Assembly: GCA_964456985.1 (NCBI GenBank)
Contig: CAYWDH010000006.1
Span: 1-64,000, forward strand
From: WJMT01 sp964456985
GTDB lineage: Bacteria; Acidobacteriota; Aminicenantia; Aminicenantales; Aminicenantaceae
Reading direction: 5' to 3'
Length of the DNA stretch: 64,000 nt
Made by a program: the position numbers and the translations under genes. Below the pieces are notes generated by a model, which saw only the letters and a program-made list of their open reading frames with translations, had not been told where the DNA came from and ran no database searches. Positions 53,403-63,285 of this stretch are shown here, one piece after another (positions within the stretch are counted from its first letter, which is position 1; each line of letters opens with the position of its first letter).

Positions 53403-53798
53403 GTGAATGCAAACAGGCAGACAAGATATTTTATTGTGGGATGCTTTGCGCTTTTGATTTTGATAGGATACTCGTTTCCTGCAGGATCGCTAAAAAATAC
53501 AAGAGAAATCCATCACATATTAAAACTCTTCCTTTCTGACCCTTGTCTACATGTAAGTGGATTTGCCTTGTTTGCCATGGTACTTGGATGGGGATTGAAA
53601 AAAGAAAATGAAGGGCGTTTTCCTTATTTTAAGGTTGGATCTTTTTGTATTTCTTATTCGGTATTTCTGGAGAGTCTTCAGGTTTTTCTTCCAAAAAGAG
53701 GATTTGAGATCGTTGATTTGGGATGTAATTGTATAGGAATAGGAATGGGACTCCTTGTCCTATTTATAATAGAGGAAAGAAATAGGAAATTGACATGA
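53403..53798 (+). CDS. VanZ-like membrane protein
   Basis: 131 residues from a GTG. Three or four hydrophobic helices and the VanZ-family pattern: SDPCLHVSGFALFAMVLGWGL then SVFLESLQVFLPKRGFEIVDLGCNCIGIGMG. The family has no firm biochemical role in polysaccharide loci but recurs there. Its stop overlaps the next start by 4 bases (ATGA). A weak ribosome site. Confidence 0.8.
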   Translation: MNANRQTRYFIVGCFALLILIGYSFPAGSLKNTREIHHILKLFLSDPCLHVSGFALFAMVLGWGLKKENEGRFPYFKVGSFCISYSVFLESLQVFLPKRGFEIVDLGCNCIGIGMGLLVLFIIEERNRKLT

Positions 53799-54919
53799 CG
53801 AATCCATTTGTTTTCGGAAGGGTTGTGGAAGGAGAGGAATTTTATGATAGAAAAAACGAGATGGCAGAGCTTGAGAGGCGTCTCAATAAATGTGAAAATG
53901 TGCTCCTTCTATCCCCCCGGAAATACGGAAAAAGGTCGCTGGTCATAAATGTTTTATCCAGGATGCGGGAAAAAGGGGCTTTGGGCATCTATATCAATCT
54001 CAATAAAGTGACTTCTTTGCAGAGGCTGCTGGGGTTTTTTATAAGAGCCGCCGTATTAGAGATTGAAAAAGACAAAGAAAAGGCTGTGGCGCTGTTTAAA
54101 GGCATGCTTCCTGAGTGGCATAAAGATATTGAGATCGATATCGATGATTTGATTGATCCGGGGATTAAATCCACTAAAGGAATAGATATTATCAGCGCTG
54201 CCCAAGAGATATTCAGTTTTCCTCAGAGATTTGCCCTGGGCAGGGGAAAGGTTTTTGTGGTGGCATTTGCTGATTTCCAGGAGTTGGATGCACTTAATGG
54301 GGAGGATTCCAGAGAGTTTTTTAAATCATGTGTTCAAAAAAATAAGAATGTGAGTTATTTGTTTTCTGGATTGAACATTGATGAAAGCCGCGATTTAGAT
54401 CAATTGTGTGAGGATTATCAAATAGATCATGTCATGGAGCTCAAGAAGATGCCCAGAGCTGGATTCAGTAAGTTTTTACAGGATAAGTTCAAACAGACAG
54501 GATATGAACTAGAGGAAGGAATAGTGAATAAGGTGTTGGATAAGGTGAATGATTTTCCCTATAATGCCCAGTTTCTCTGTCATGAGCTCTGGGAATTGAA
54601 GCACGATGAAAAGGAAATAAGAAAGAAAGATGTGGATACCGCTTTGGGAGAAATCCTGAAAAAGCAGTATCCTGTTTATGTTTCTACCTGGGACAGTCTG
54701 ACTGTATGTCAGAAGAACGTTCTGCGTGCTGTGGCAAAATTAGGAGGGGAGCAGATCTTTTCGCAGGAGTTTGCGCGGCAGGGAGGGGTGGGCTCTATAT
54801 CTTCACTTCAGACATCCGTGCAGCTTCTTATGAAAAAGAACATTCTCAACCGGATAGGGCGAAGATATGAGTTTACGGATGTGTTTTTCAGAGATTGGAT
54901 TAGATTGGAAATCAATTGA
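53795..54919 (+). CDS. Archaeal-ATPase-family protein with degenerate Walker motifs
   Basis: 374 residues. Overall layout fits the AAA/STAND-like archaeal ATPase family: NPFVFGRVVEGEEFYDRKNEMAELERRL, P-loop region, FKKxxxSGLN-type sensor and a winged-helix end. However, the P-loop reads SPRKYGKRS (40-48) where GPRRYGKTS is usual, and the Walker B region reads FVVAFADFQEL where IDEFQEL is expected. ATP hydrolysis is therefore doubtful. It sits inside the export operon, translationally coupled to the VanZ-like gene and 16 bases before Wzc, so it may act as a regulator or adaptor. Confidence 0.72.
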   Translation: MTNPFVFGRVVEGEEFYDRKNEMAELERRLNKCENVLLLSPRKYGKRSLVINVLSRMREKGALGIYINLNKVTSLQRLLGFFIRAAVLEIEKDKEKAVALFKGMLPEWHKDIEIDIDDLIDPGIKSTKGIDIISAAQEIFSFPQRFALGRGKVFVVAFADFQELDALNGEDSREFFKSCVQKNKNVSYLFSGLNIDESRDLDQLCEDYQIDHVMELKKMPRAGFSKFLQDKFKQTGYELEEGIVNKVLDKVNDFPYNAQFLCHELWELKHDEKEIRKKDVDTALGEILKKQYPVYVSTWDSLTVCQKNVLRAVAKLGGEQIFSQEFARQGGVGSISSLQTSVQLLMKKNILNRIGRRYEFTDVFFRDWIRLEIN

Positions 54920-54935
54920 TTTTAAGGAGTAAGGT

Positions 54936-57224
54936 ATGGAATTCGAAGATATAAGGCAGAGGGAAGAGGAAAGAGAAGTCGATCTGTTGGAATACTGGAA
55001 TGTGATTTTAAAACGCAGATGGGTGGTTTTTGTTTTTGCCGGGGCTGTGATTTTTCTTACAGGGATTTTCACCTTCACTGCTACTCCGCAGTATAAAGCC
55101 ACTGCCTCTCTTCTTATCGAGGAAGAAGGATCTAAGGTCTTGAGCATTGAGGATGAGTTCGGATACAGAATGCAGAGGACAGACCTCAGATTTTTTAATA
55201 CCCAGTTGAGATTGTTGAAAAGCAAATCTCTGGCAGAAAGGGTGGCCCTGAAGATGAATCTTTTAGGGCGCAAAGAATTCGGAGCCGGGGAGGAGGAGAA
55301 AAAAAGTCTTCTCCAGGAAGCCAAAAAAGTCATCACCTTCAAATGGTTGAGGTCTGAAAAGGAAAATAATGGGAGTAATCCCGGAGTGCCGCGGAATCCT
55401 TACTCCGATGTTGTGGAGACAGTACTTGGGAGTTTGGAAGTCTCTCCTATTAGAGAGACCAAACTGGTTGAGGTCTCTTATAAATCGGAATATCCGGTTC
55501 TGGCCTCTCAGATTGTCAACACTCTTGCAGAGGAGTTTATCAATTTCTCCGTGGAGAAGCGCTATCAGGCAACCCAGCAGGCATCTGATTTTCTGAGCGA
55601 GCAGATTGCGAATCTAAGGGAGGATCTGGCTGCCAAAGAGAGAGAGCTCCAGCAGTACGGTCAGGAAAAAGAATTGTTTTTTTTATCGGATGAGGAAAGC
55701 TCGGCTGTCAGTAAATTCGAAAACGTAGACACTGCGTACACCCAGGCACAGATTTCTCGGATCAATGCGGAATCCAAATACAGGGAGCTTGAAGCTCTGG
55801 ATATCGACTCTCTCCCGCAGTATATCGACAATCCCTTGATTCAGGATATAAAAACCGATTACGTGAATCTTAAGAATGAATATGAGGAGAAAAGCAAAGT
55901 CTATAAACCGGAGTATCCGGAGATGATTCAGCTCAAAGCGCGGCTTGATAGTATGAGAAAGGAGTTGAGAACAGAGATCCAAAAGGCGGTTGAGGCGGCA
56001 AAAAGCGAATACAATGAGGCATTGAAAAGAGAACGGTCTCTCAAAGGCCTTCTTGATGAGCAGAAATCAGATGTTGTGAACATGAATTCCAATGCCATAC
56101 TCTACAACAGCCTTAAGATCGAGGCAGAGAACAAACAAAAGCTTCTCAATTCCCTTATAGAGCGCCAGAGCCAAACTGAGGTCTCTGCACGGCTTGAAGG
56201 ATTGAAGACCAGCAATATCAGCATTATTGACAGGGCGGATGTGCCGGAAGACCCTGTGGCTCCCAAGAAAAAAACAAATTTGATCTTAGCTCTTCTGGTA
56301 GGGCTTTTTGGAGGAGTGGGACTTTGTTTTGTGCTGGAGTATCTGGATAATTCCATAAAAGGCCCTGATGATGCTGAGCGGATGACAGGGCTCCCTTCCT
56401 TAGGGATCATTCCTTATCTTCCGCCTGAAGGAGCGAAGAAGAACAGAAGGTATTATTCCAGATACAGCACCTATTACTACGGGGAGGAAGAGGAGGAGCA
56501 TGAAGGAGAAATTCCCGAGGTCAAAGAGATAGAGCTTATTAACCAGAGGTATCCTAAATTTACTATAAGTGAAGATTACCGCACAGTGAGGACTTCCATT
56601 TTGCTTTCTTATGCAGAATCGCCGCCGAAAACAATGGTGTTTACAAGCGCTCTGACCAAAGAGGGGAAGACTGCCACAACTGCTAATATGGCTGTTTCGT
56701 TTGCTCAGCTCAAGGAGCGGGTGCTTCTCATAGATGCGGATATGAGAAAGCCCAGGCAGCACCGGATCTTCAAGGTTCCGAATACAGGGGGCTTGAGCGG
56801 CTATTTGACCGGAAAGGTTAAATTTGAAGATGCCGTTAAAAAGACTAATATCGAAAATATCTGGCTTATTCCCAGCGGGCCGATCCCTCCGAATCCTGCA
56901 GAACTTTTAAACTCTGAGAGAATGAAGACCATGCTGGAAGAGCTGAAAAATGGGTTTGATGTGATACTGATCGATACGCCTCCTATAAGAGCGGTTATCG
57001 ATCCTGTGATCGTGTCCGCAATGACGGATACGACGATATTTATCGTAGAAGCAGGGAAGACCAATGACAAGGCTTTTATGCAGTCTTTTGAAGACCTGAA
57101 AAGAGCCAAATCCAAAGTGGCGGGCGTGGTTTTTAATGAGGCAAAATTGACAAGAGGAGGCTATTATTCAGGGTATCGGTATAAGTATGGAAGGTATGGA
57201 CATTACGGAAGATATGGAAGTTAA
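54936..57224 (+). CDS. Polysaccharide co-polymerase and tyrosine autokinase (Wzc/GumC type)
   Basis: 762 residues: Wzz domain with a membrane helix near 30-50, coiled-coil region (about 210-420), second membrane helix near 445-465 and a C-terminal BY-kinase. Walker A is TKEGKTATT (574-582), Walker A' is LLIDADMR. The tail is tyrosine-rich (eight Tyr in the last 17 residues), the autophosphorylation cluster. It controls chain length and works with Wzy and an outer-membrane exporter. TAAGGAG precedes the ATG. No Wza-like exporter is in the window. Confidence 0.92.
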   Translation: MEFEDIRQREEEREVDLLEYWNVILKRRWVVFVFAGAVIFLTGIFTFTATPQYKATASLLIEEEGSKVLSIEDEFGYRMQRTDLRFFNTQLRLLKSKSLAERVALKMNLLGRKEFGAGEEEKKSLLQEAKKVITFKWLRSEKENNGSNPGVPRNPYSDVVETVLGSLEVSPIRETKLVEVSYKSEYPVLASQIVNTLAEEFINFSVEKRYQATQQASDFLSEQIANLREDLAAKERELQQYGQEKELFFLSDEESSAVSKFENVDTAYTQAQISRINAESKYRELEALDIDSLPQYIDNPLIQDIKTDYVNLKNEYEEKSKVYKPEYPEMIQLKARLDSMRKELRTEIQKAVEAAKSEYNEALKRERSLKGLLDEQKSDVVNMNSNAILYNSLKIEAENKQKLLNSLIERQSQTEVSARLEGLKTSNISIIDRADVPEDPVAPKKKTNLILALLVGLFGGVGLCFVLEYLDNSIKGPDDAERMTGLPSLGIIPYLPPEGAKKNRRYYSRYSTYYYGEEEEEHEGEIPEVKEIELINQRYPKFTISEDYRTVRTSILLSYAESPPKTMVFTSALTKEGKTATTANMAVSFAQLKERVLLIDADMRKPRQHRIFKVPNTGGLSGYLTGKVKFEDAVKKTNIENIWLIPSGPIPPNPAELLNSERMKTMLEELKNGFDVILIDTPPIRAVIDPVIVSAMTDTTIFIVEAGKTNDKAFMQSFEDLKRAKSKVAGVVFNEAKLTRGGYYSGYRYKYGRYGHYGRYGS

Positions 57225-57235
57225 AAGGGAGAAAG

Positions 57236-58654
57236 GTGAAGAGAGAGAAAGTCATTGAGTGGGGAGTTTTGGCGCTTTTGGTATGGACTCCTCTGGCAGC
57301 GGGTTCCGTGTATGAATGGACTATTCTGATTATCGAATTGACTGTGTTTGTGATGCTGGGGGCTTATGTGCTGATGAAGAACCATCCCAGGATGGACAAG
57401 CTGCTGGCTGAATCCCTTAAATGGACAAAGATTTTATTTTCAGGGTTTATCATGGTCCTTTTGATACAGATTATCCCATGGCCTAGGTTTCTGATAAAAA
57501 TTCTCTCGCCAGGGGTTTACACCTTTAAAGAGGCTTTCTTGGCCGGATTTGAAAAAATCAAATTCATGACCTTTTCTATAATTCCGGCTCACTCTCTGAG
57601 AGAGGGATTGGAAGTTTTGGCTTATCTGGGATTGGGATTTCTGGTCATCAAGAACATAAGAAGCAAAAAGCAGGTTATACGCATGTTTTCCGTAATTGTG
57701 GGAATGGGCATATTTCAGGCGTTTTATGGGATGTTTGAGCTTTATAGTAAAAATCCCAGGATTCTTTTTTATAAAAAAGTATATGGATTGGATGTGGTGA
57801 CCGGCACTTTTGTTAACCGCAATCATCTCTCAGGATACCTGGAGATGGCGGTTCCCCTTGCCATAGGGCTGATTTTAGCCCGGATCCATTTGTTCTCCGG
57901 CACCGGATTGAGCTGGAGACAGAAGCTTCAAAAGCTCTCCGAAAGAGGACTCTCTGTGAATTTGATGATAAGTTTCGGGATTGTGGTCATGGCCCTGGGG
58001 ATTGTGTTCTCTCAGTCGCGTTCCGGAGTGTTCCTTCTGGTTTTTACTTTTCTGGTGATGTTTGAACTTACGGTGATCTATTTCAGGTGGAGCCCCAGGA
58101 AGCAGAAGTGGAGTAAAAACTTCCTTAAAGTAGTCTTTCTGGCAATCACTTTGCTGGCTTTGTACATAGGGATTGAAGCCACCATACAGAGATTTGCCAT
58201 GGATAAACTTCTTTCTTCGGGAAGGCCCACCGTATGGACCAATACTCTAGGAATCACCCGAGACTTTCCTTTGACGGGAAGCGGATTGGGGACCTTTGGG
58301 GAAGTTTATTCTGCTTTTGAGGACAAATGGGTTTCAAAAAGACATTATACACATGCGCATAATGACTTTTTAGAATACACAGCGGAACTCGGTGTTCCGG
58401 GCATGATTTTCCTTTTAGGAGGGATTCTTTTTATGTTGGTGACGGCATTTCTGGTGTGGAGAGAGCGGAGAAATCCTGAGATCAAAGGACTGGTGCTCGG
58501 AGGCATGGTAGCGGTTTTAAACATTTTACTTCACAGCATCACGGATTTTAACCTTCATATCCCCGCGAATATGCTGGGATTCACGGTGATTTTGGCTTTG
58601 GCCTATGTGGCTGTGTTTTCTGAGCGGAAAAAAGCGGTAAAAAGAACAAAGTGA
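57236..58654 (+). CDS. O-antigen ligase/polymerase-like membrane protein (Wzy_C), copy 2
   Basis: 472 residues from a GTG with GGGAG five bases upstream. About 11 hydrophobic helices; the conserved loop contains TGTFVNRNHLSGYLEMA, SQSRSGVFLL and SGLGTFGEVYS with HAHNDFLEYTAELG. This pattern suits O-antigen ligases and related polymerases with a TPR partner downstream. It belongs to the Wzc operon (11-base gap). Together with copy 1 the locus has both candidates for polymerase and ligase. Confidence 0.85.
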   Translation: MKREKVIEWGVLALLVWTPLAAGSVYEWTILIIELTVFVMLGAYVLMKNHPRMDKLLAESLKWTKILFSGFIMVLLIQIIPWPRFLIKILSPGVYTFKEAFLAGFEKIKFMTFSIIPAHSLREGLEVLAYLGLGFLVIKNIRSKKQVIRMFSVIVGMGIFQAFYGMFELYSKNPRILFYKKVYGLDVVTGTFVNRNHLSGYLEMAVPLAIGLILARIHLFSGTGLSWRQKLQKLSERGLSVNLMISFGIVVMALGIVFSQSRSGVFLLVFTFLVMFELTVIYFRWSPRKQKWSKNFLKVVFLAITLLALYIGIEATIQRFAMDKLLSSGRPTVWTNTLGITRDFPLTGSGLGTFGEVYSAFEDKWVSKRHYTHAHNDFLEYTAELGVPGMIFLLGGILFMLVTAFLVWRERRNPEIKGLVLGGMVAVLNILLHSITDFNLHIPANMLGFTVILALAYVAVFSERKKAVKRTK

Positions 58655-58655
58655 A

Positions 58656-60353
58656 ATGAAAAATTGGAAGAGGATGATCTTACTTATGGGAATTGCTGCA
58701 GCAGGAGTATTGTGTATTTTGATGTACTGGGGGAAGCATGTTTATTACAGGGCAGTAAAAGCAGAGGAGATTGAGAAGAGGATATGGAAACTGGAAAAAG
58801 CAAGAGATCTCTATCCTGCAGATGATGAAGTTTCTAATGAACTGGGAAAAGCTTATTTTGAGAGAGGTATGGAAAACCTTTTAGAACCAGATGAGGGACA
58901 AGAGTATTTTGAAGAGGCGGCCCGGTGTTTCAAGCACTGTCTGCGGATCAATCCTGCATATAAATACGCTCATTTCAATTATGCCCAGGTACTGGAGTAC
59001 CTTTCAGCCATGGGGATGGAGGAGATCGCTTTTACCGGGAGTGAGGGGCTTTACATAAAAGAATATAAGAGAGCCGCTTTACTGGCAGGTCATAACAGTG
59101 AGATTTATTTTGAAGTGGGTAAGGTCATGCTTAAGCACTGGCCGGAGCTGTCCGGAGAGGACAGAGATTATGCGGCTTCCATCATTAGGAAGATCATAAC
59201 CGGGAAAGAATCAAAAAGAGTGGAAGAGCTGTTTGATTTCTGGTTTATCAATGAAGGGGATTATGATGTGATGGAGAAAGCTCTTCCTGAAGAGCCTGAA
59301 ATATATAGAAAATATGCTGAATTTTTAGGGGAAAAGTCACTCTCCATTGAAGAGCGCCATAGAGTGCTGGCTGAGGCTGAATCCATGGAGTTTGCGGACA
59401 TTATGGATGAATATGAAAAAGGTGAAATTGAAAGCCAGTATTTTCGCTATGATAACGCAGTTAAAAATTTCAGGAGATGTCTTAATGGGCTCGAGGGCCT
59501 TAGGTTTTATCAAGAACTTAACGGGAGCAAGGAAATTGACAGAGGAAAATATAAGGAGATAAAAAAGCAGGCGAACCTGAAGCTTTTAAAGTGCCTTCTG
59601 GAGCAGAGGGAGCGAGAGCGGAGCCTCGATCAAGTAAAAGAATATATTTCTGCTTACCTTGAGCTGGAAGATGCGAATAACGCGGTCAAGGAGCTCGAAA
59701 ATTACCTAGCAGCGCATAAACTGCTTGCAGACAAGCTTGAAGGCAGTCTTCCTGACCTTGAAAAGCTGGCTCTTCATGTGAAGCTGTACTTAAAGCAGGG
59801 ACGCTACAGAGAGGTCATGCATCTGGGGAGCACTTTAAAAGGGAGCTTTGTGGTTGTGCCGGAGGAGAGAAAATCAGACTATTTGGAAGTGCTTCTTCTT
59901 ATTGGGGATGCTTACCAGCGTATTGATTACATATATGATGCGGGAGATTATTACAGAAGAGCTCTGGAAGTGGATGAAGGTTCTTTGGGAGGGCTTGTGA
60001 GGATGAGAGCCTATTATGAGCGCCTGAACAATTCTGGGGAACTAAAACGAATCGACAAAAAAATAGATTCTGTTCTGTCTCAAAAAAACAAAAGAATTCA
60101 ACAGCAGGAGATTCAAAAGGGAAAGATGTTTCGAAGAAGAATTTATTCTGACGGGGAACCGTTGACATTGAGATTTATGGTTGAGGAAACGGGTGGGGGG
60201 TATGTACCTCTGGTCGGAGTGTTTTTTAACGGAGAAGTGGTATGGGAGGATTATGCTTCAAACGGCATTATTGAGATTTCTGTTGATACAGAGTTAGGAG
60301 AGAACTGGTTGGAGGTTGTTCCGGTGAATCGAAATATTAAAATCAGTGAATAG
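58656..60353 (+). CDS. Membrane-anchored TPR protein of the polysaccharide operon
   Basis: 565 residues. One N-terminal membrane helix (about 5-22), then TPR-like repeats (KARDLYPADDEVSNELGKAYFERG; AARCFKHCLRINPAYKYAHFNYAQVLEYL; later GDYYRRALEVDEGSLGGLVRMR) and a C-terminal beta domain (about 490-565). Wzy_C proteins often pair with such TPR proteins in polysaccharide assembly. It begins one base after the ligase stop, so it is co-translated. Exact role unknown. Confidence 0.78.
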   Translation: MKNWKRMILLMGIAAAGVLCILMYWGKHVYYRAVKAEEIEKRIWKLEKARDLYPADDEVSNELGKAYFERGMENLLEPDEGQEYFEEAARCFKHCLRINPAYKYAHFNYAQVLEYLSAMGMEEIAFTGSEGLYIKEYKRAALLAGHNSEIYFEVGKVMLKHWPELSGEDRDYAASIIRKIITGKESKRVEELFDFWFINEGDYDVMEKALPEEPEIYRKYAEFLGEKSLSIEERHRVLAEAESMEFADIMDEYEKGEIESQYFRYDNAVKNFRRCLNGLEGLRFYQELNGSKEIDRGKYKEIKKQANLKLLKCLLEQRERERSLDQVKEYISAYLELEDANNAVKELENYLAAHKLLADKLEGSLPDLEKLALHVKLYLKQGRYREVMHLGSTLKGSFVVVPEERKSDYLEVLLLIGDAYQRIDYIYDAGDYYRRALEVDEGSLGGLVRMRAYYERLNNSGELKRIDKKIDSVLSQKNKRIQQQEIQKGKMFRRRIYSDGEPLTLRFMVEETGGGYVPLVGVFFNGEVVWEDYASNGIIEISVDTELGENWLEVVPVNRNIKISE

Positions 60354-60408
60354 TCTTGACAAGGGATTTTTATGAATATAAAATGAAATTAGTTAAAGGG
60401 AGGTTAGA

Positions 60409-60927
60409 ATGACAAAATTCCCACAAAGGATGAGGTTAGTATCTGTTTTTACTGTTATTTCATTCATTCTGTTTACCTGTCCGAGTATTTTTTCCTCTGA
60501 AGAAGGAGAAGGAAATCTTATTGGTTTCATTTTCCAGGAGGACGGGACCACTCCGGTTAAAGGCGCTGTTTTGAAGATAAGGAATATCGCAACAGCAGAA
60601 CTTTTAGAGAGTGAAAAATCAGATGAGAACGGTATTGTCAAAATCCAAGGTATTGAACAAGGCATGTATGTGGCAGGCGTGACGTCTAATGAAGGAAACT
60701 TCAATTTCAAAAACATCATCGGCATTGAATCCAACAGCACAGAAAAGTTATCCATTGCCTTAAAACCCGGCGGATTACAGGGAGAAGAAGGCGGTAAAGG
60801 CGGATTCGTTAAGTTTCTCGGTACACCCCTTGGAATAGCTGTTATCCTCGCAGCCACAGGCGGAATTATCTACACCATTGTTAAACTTACTGAAAAAGAG
60901 GAAGAAGCATCCCCGTTTAAGAAATAA
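60409..60927 (+). CDS. Exported carboxypeptidase-regulatory-like domain protein
   Basis: 172 residues. Signal peptide about 1-29; a beta-sandwich of the carboxypeptidase-regulatory / Cna-B type (GNLIGFIFQEDGTTPVKGAVLKI, then ITSDENGIVKIQGIEQGMYVAGV-like turns), a Gly-rich linker and a C-terminal membrane helix (about 140-160) before a charged end. Such domains are surface or periplasmic beta modules. GGGAGG precedes the ATG. It is the last gene before a strong terminator. Confidence 0.72.
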   Translation: MTKFPQRMRLVSVFTVISFILFTCPSIFSSEEGEGNLIGFIFQEDGTTPVKGAVLKIRNIATAELLESEKSDENGIVKIQGIEQGMYVAGVTSNEGNFNFKNIIGIESNSTEKLSIALKPGGLQGEEGGKGGFVKFLGTPLGIAVILAATGGIIYTIVKLTEKEEEASPFKK

Positions 60928-61013
60928 TTTAGGCACAATACTCTTTTACCTTATTTAAAATAGAGAGTGCTCTACTCTCTGTCGGAGTTTTCAATGACAG
61001 GGAGCAGGAGCAG

Positions 61014-61044
61014 GGGCATGCACTTGCTGCATGCCCTTTTTTTT
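61014..61044 (+). terminator. Rho-independent terminator after the Wzc operon
   Basis: Perfect nine-base stem GGGCATGCA / TGCATGCCC with a five-base loop, followed by eight T. This is the clearest terminator in the window. It closes the operon 53403-60927 and so separates it from the barrel-protein gene. Confidence 0.9.
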
Positions 61045-61082
61045 GGTTGAAACAAATTCAGGTAAAACATATAATTTTTCAG

Positions 61083-62360
61083 ATGAGAAAGACCGCGAGC
61101 GCATTATCCATTATCCTCACAGTGTCTTTGTTTTTTGCTGTTTTCCCCGAAAGCATCAGAGCGCAGTCCTATCAAACCTTCAGGGCGGAAAGAGAAAGGA
61201 TTCTGGATCAGACGCGGTGGATGATCGGGCCTTTCCGGATATTTCCCAGGTTTAATTTAAAGCATATAGGATATGACGGAAATGTCTACTACCAGAGCGA
61301 AGAGGATGAGCCTGTCACAGATTACACAGCCACCATATCTCCTGAGATCAAGGCACATCTTTTGTTCCGCAACTCCTTTATTTTTACTTTCACTGAAAAT
61401 CCCGAATATATTTATTATATCCATGAAGCCAGGGAACGAAGATGGAACCATATTTTTTCCCCTGAATTCAAGTGGCTTGTTTTTGGCCGGTTTGTATTAG
61501 GGGGGAGTTATTTCTATCAGAACCGGAGATACCGGGCTTCCAGTGAGTTTGATGTGAGAGCGAATGAGCTCCGGACAGGGTATACAGGAAGTCTGTTTTA
61601 CGAGACAGCCAGAGAGACATCCTTTGGTTTTAAGTATAAAAGGGAAAACGTCTCCTATGAGGATGTGGATTATGCGGGCGAGGAGATCTATCTGTCACGG
61701 ATTTTATCCAGGCTGGAGACCACTTATGAAGGGGAGTTCTATTATCAGGTCTTTGCCAGCAGCTTTCTTTTTTTCAAAGCAGGCACCACTGCATACGAGT
61801 TCGAAAGTCCGGAGGCGCACTGGAGAAATTCCGATTCCTGGCAGTTTTATACCGGAGTGAGGTTTCCTCTTTTGGGGAGGATCCAGGGCCAGATTTCCTT
61901 AGGATACAAGGAACTTACTCCGAGAACAGAAGGAATAAAAGGTTTTTCAGGGCTTGTGGGGGATTCGCAGGTCGAATACAGACTGAAGCGGATCCGTTTT
62001 CGGTTTGAGTACAGGAGGGACTGTCAGTTCTCTTACTGGACCAATAATATTTACTATGTTTATGACAATTATGTGGGAGGCGTGTCCTTTTATATTACCC
62101 GGTTTCTGAGGCTGGATTATGACTATACTTACGGAGAGGGGCACTACCCGGAGGAAGAGACCATAAGGCTTCCGGACGGGACTTTATATGTGCTTAAAAG
62201 GGATGATACCTACACCACCAACACACTGGGATTTGCTGTGAGGCTGGTAAAGGATTTAGGGCTCGGGATCAATGTGAACTGGTGGGGCAGGGATTCCAAT
62301 ATTTATTATGCCAGCAGGGACAGGGTCTTCATCGGCGGCTACCTCACCTACGATTTCTAG
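61083..62360 (+). CDS. Outer-membrane beta-barrel protein of the polysaccharide locus
   Basis: 425 residues from the ATG at 61083, chosen for its signal peptide ending in SIRAQ; a TTG lies 12 codons earlier. The mature protein is built of amphipathic strands rich in Tyr, Phe and Arg (for example YQNRRYRASSEF, YETARETSFGFKYKREN) and ends YLTYDF, with the C-terminal Phe of outer-membrane barrels. It may be the exit pore or a surface partner for the polysaccharide, as no Wza-like lipoprotein is seen; that is inference. It follows the terminator and lies 13 bases upstream of a sulfotransferase gene. Confidence 0.75.
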   Translation: MRKTASALSIILTVSLFFAVFPESIRAQSYQTFRAERERILDQTRWMIGPFRIFPRFNLKHIGYDGNVYYQSEEDEPVTDYTATISPEIKAHLLFRNSFIFTFTENPEYIYYIHEARERRWNHIFSPEFKWLVFGRFVLGGSYFYQNRRYRASSEFDVRANELRTGYTGSLFYETARETSFGFKYKRENVSYEDVDYAGEEIYLSRILSRLETTYEGEFYYQVFASSFLFFKAGTTAYEFESPEAHWRNSDSWQFYTGVRFPLLGRIQGQISLGYKELTPRTEGIKGFSGLVGDSQVEYRLKRIRFRFEYRRDCQFSYWTNNIYYVYDNYVGGVSFYITRFLRLDYDYTYGEGHYPEEETIRLPDGTLYVLKRDDTYTTNTLGFAVRLVKDLGLGINVNWWGRDSNIYYASRDRVFIGGYLTYDF

Positions 62361-62373
62361 AGGGATCGGACCC

Positions 62374-63246
62374 ATGCGAAAACCTAATTTTTTTATTATT
62401 GGAGCGGCACGATGCGGGACGACTTCTCTGGCTAAGCTGTTATCAGAGAATCCATCTGTCTATTTTTCAAATCCCAAAGAAACGAGATTTTTTTCTAAAA
62501 ACTATCATAAGGGCATTCCATTTTATGAGAAAAAATATTTCCGGAAAGCGAATCATCCTTTAGTAGGCGAGGGGGATGTTACCTATTTTAGTTATCCAAA
62601 AGCGGCCGAACGGATCGCAACCCAATACCCTGAGGCAAAACTCATCGTGCTTTTTAGGAATCCCATTCAAAGGATTTTTTCTGCATATTGGATAGGGGTA
62701 CGTGAGGGAAGGTTTGATAAACCTTTCATGGAAACATTAGAAATGAACTTAGAGCCATTGAAATTATTTGAAGAAGGGAAGCTGGAATATAATGAAATAA
62801 AGTCGGAAACCAGGTTACTGCATACCGGCCATTACCTCGAGAATATAAAAAGATATTTAGAATTTTGGCCGCGAGAAAAAATAAAAATAATCATTTTTGA
62901 AAGGTTGTTGAAAAACACAAAAAATGAACTGGCATCCCTTTATGATTTTTTAGGGATCCAATCTGGTCGAGATTTCTTTTTACCCCATGAAAACATTTAC
63001 ACTTCGAAGATGTATTTTCAAATCAGAAATAAATTTAGATTTTTAAGAAAGTGGGAATTGCTAAAGCCTATAGAAAGAATGGAAGGGAAGATAAGAAATA
63101 AAATATTTTTATCTAAAAAGCCAACACTAGAGCCCGATGCGGAGGAATTTCTTTATCATTATTATAAAAAAAGAGTCCAGGATTTAAAAATTTTCTTAAA
63201 TGATGAAATAAAAGAATGGTCAATCTTTGTTCAGACTTTTAATTGA
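62374..63246 (+). CDS. Sulfotransferase (PAPS-dependent)
   Basis: 290 residues from the ATG at 62374, decided by AGAGGGA upstream; the longer frame to 62308 overlaps the barrel gene. The 5'-PAPS loop is GAARCGTTSL near residue 10 and the 3'-phosphate region is LIVLFRNPIQRIFSAYW near 95. It would transfer sulfate from PAPS to a carbohydrate hydroxyl. Together with the polysaccharide locus this suggests a sulfated exported polymer. It probably forms an operon with the barrel and the following glycosyltransferase. Confidence 0.88.
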   Translation: MRKPNFFIIGAARCGTTSLAKLLSENPSVYFSNPKETRFFSKNYHKGIPFYEKKYFRKANHPLVGEGDVTYFSYPKAAERIATQYPEAKLIVLFRNPIQRIFSAYWIGVREGRFDKPFMETLEMNLEPLKLFEEGKLEYNEIKSETRLLHTGHYLENIKRYLEFWPREKIKIIIFERLLKNTKNELASLYDFLGIQSGRDFFLPHENIYTSKMYFQIRNKFRFLRKWELLKPIERMEGKIRNKIFLSKKPTLEPDAEEFLYHYYKKRVQDLKIFLNDEIKEWSIFVQTFN

Positions 63247-63285
63247 AGCAAAGGGACAGAGTTTCCTTTTAAAGGCACAAAGATT

